In this document: in pieces, positions 5,892-6,408 of the stretch | Layout: each line of letters opens with the position of its first letter | Position numbering within the stretch: the first letter of the stretch is position 1 | NCBI GenBank assembly: GCA_945889565.1 | Contig: CAMDBZ010000103.1 | Location: 1 to 6,408 of the forward strand | From: Thermoflexus hugenholtzii JAD2 | GTDB taxonomy: Bacteria > Chloroflexota > Dehalococcoidia > UBA2979 | Reading direction: 5' to 3' | DNA length: 6,408 nt | Program-made: the position numbers and the translations under genes | The notes under the pieces: model-generated | Told to the model about the DNA's origin: nothing | Database searches by the model: none | Seen by the model: only the letters and a program-made list of their open reading frames with translations

Positions 5892-6408
5892 CTACGCCTC
5901 CCGCGCCGCGAGCGCGCGACGCGCGGCTGCGGTCATCACGTCGACGGGCGCGTCGAAGCCGGTCCACAGCCGGAACGACTCCGCGCCCTGGTGCACGAGC
6001 ATGGCCAGTCCGCCCACGGGTCGCGCGCCGGCGCGCTGCGCGGCGGCCAGGAACGGCGTCAGCTCCGGCACGTAGACGAGGTCGAAGGCCACCTGCCCGG
6101 GACGGAAGCACTCGCTGGGGACGGGCGTGCGCGACGCGTCGGAGCCGTGGCTCATGCCGAGCGTGGTGGACTGCACGACGATGTCTGCGGCGGCAATGGC
6201 GGCGCGGAAGCTCGGCGCCTCGGGGTCGAGCGGGCAGGCGGAGGCCGGCAGGTCTGCGCCTGCGAGGGCGATCAGCGCCGCGGCGCGCTCGGGCGTGCGG
6301 TTCGCAATGGTCAGGTGCTGCGCGCCGCCGCGGCGCAACGCGGCGACGACCGCACGCGCCGCGCCGCCCGCGCCGATCAGCAGCACGCGCGCGCCGTGCA
6401 GCTCCACC
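5892..6408 (-). CDS. aroE: Shikimate 5-dehydrogenase, C-terminal NADP-binding domain (5' truncated by window edge)
   Basis: The visible 171 residues are the C-terminal part of shikimate dehydrogenase (EC 1.1.1.25), which reduces 3-dehydroshikimate to shikimate with NADPH. Seen in order: the GAGGAARAV nucleotide-binding loop (fragment residues 12-20), NRT at 36-38 (the NADP-phosphate-binding Asn-Arg-Thr), a diverged TTLGM loop at 81-85, FDLVYVPELTPFL, and GLAMLVHQGAESFRLWTG, whose Gln (fragment residue 140) matches the conserved shikimate/NADP-contacting Gln. The frame runs off the right edge. The GTG at 6407 is an internal Val just before the Rossmann domain, not a start. The N-terminal substrate domain (about 100 residues, with the catalytic Lys and Asp) lies outside the window. 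The stop is TAG at 5894-5892, 4 bases before the SDR start, so it is the most upstream gene of the operon in view. The operon promoter must be further upstream. Confidence 0.95.
   Translation of the reverse strand, partial: VELHGARVLLIGAGGAARAVVAALRRGGAQHLTIANRTPERAAALIALAGADLPASACPLDPEAPSFRAAIAAADIVVQSTTLGMSHGSDASRTPVPSECFRPGQVAFDLVYVPELTPFLAAAQRAGARPVGGLAMLVHQGAESFRLWTGFDAPVDVMTAAARRALAAREA
5897..5901 (-). promoter_or_regulatory. Ribosome binding site of the SDR gene, inside the aroE 3' end
   Basis: On the minus strand this reads GGAGG, 9 bases before the ATG at 5887. It is the best Shine-Dalgarno match of the operon and fixes the SDR start. It lies within the last codons of aroE, so it is exposed to ribosomes finishing aroE. 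Confidence 0.7.

Noticed and set aside
6405..6407. GTG as the start of aroE
   Set aside because: A start here would leave only the NADP domain. The sequence is the normal inter-domain junction of AroE, so the gene simply continues beyond the window.
1..6408. Mobile element, CRISPR, defence or phage content
   Set aside because: No transposase, integrase, repeat arrays, inverted terminal repeats or shift in base composition was seen. The window is core metabolism plus one transporter gene.

Overview
This is a dense, very GC-rich bacterial chromosomal window with strong G/C preference at third codon positions. Almost all of it is coding. I see no tRNA, rRNA, CRISPR array, insertion sequence or phage gene. 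The gene content suggests a free-living, high-GC bacterium that makes its own aromatic amino acids. A shikimate kinase/3-dehydroquinate synthase fusion, together with the style of the AroC C-terminus, is compatible with Chloroflexota (Thermomicrobia-like) or another deep high-GC lineage. That placement is inference only.

Layout: the left end (2-916, + strand) is the C-terminal half of a family 5 (peptide/nickel/oligopeptide type) ABC-transporter substrate-binding protein, cut by the window edge. A 96-base intergenic gap (917-1012) follows. It holds one strong hairpin (944-984) placed between two converging transcription units, so it is a likely terminator. Everything from 1013 to the right edge is one minus-strand operon, read right to left: aroE (C-terminal part only, cut by the window edge), an extended short-chain dehydrogenase/reductase (SDR), a small single-pass membrane protein of unknown function, aroC, a fused aroK-aroB gene, and acyP (acylphosphatase).

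The operon is unusually tight. aroE and the SDR gene are 4 bases apart. The next three junctions (SDR to membrane protein, membrane protein to aroC, aroC to aroKB) are all 4-base ATGA overlaps. aroKB and acyP abut as TGA-GTG with no spacer. This points to one polycistronic message with translational coupling.

The operon supplies shikimate-pathway steps 2 (AroB), 4 (AroE), 5 (AroK) and 7 (AroC). Steps 1, 3 and 6 (DAHP synthase, dehydroquinate dehydratase, EPSP synthase) are not in view and may lie upstream or elsewhere. The SDR and the membrane protein are the two parts not explained by chorismate synthesis, and they are the best leads here. I found no clear evidence of a wholly new system; most of the window is ordinary primary metabolism.
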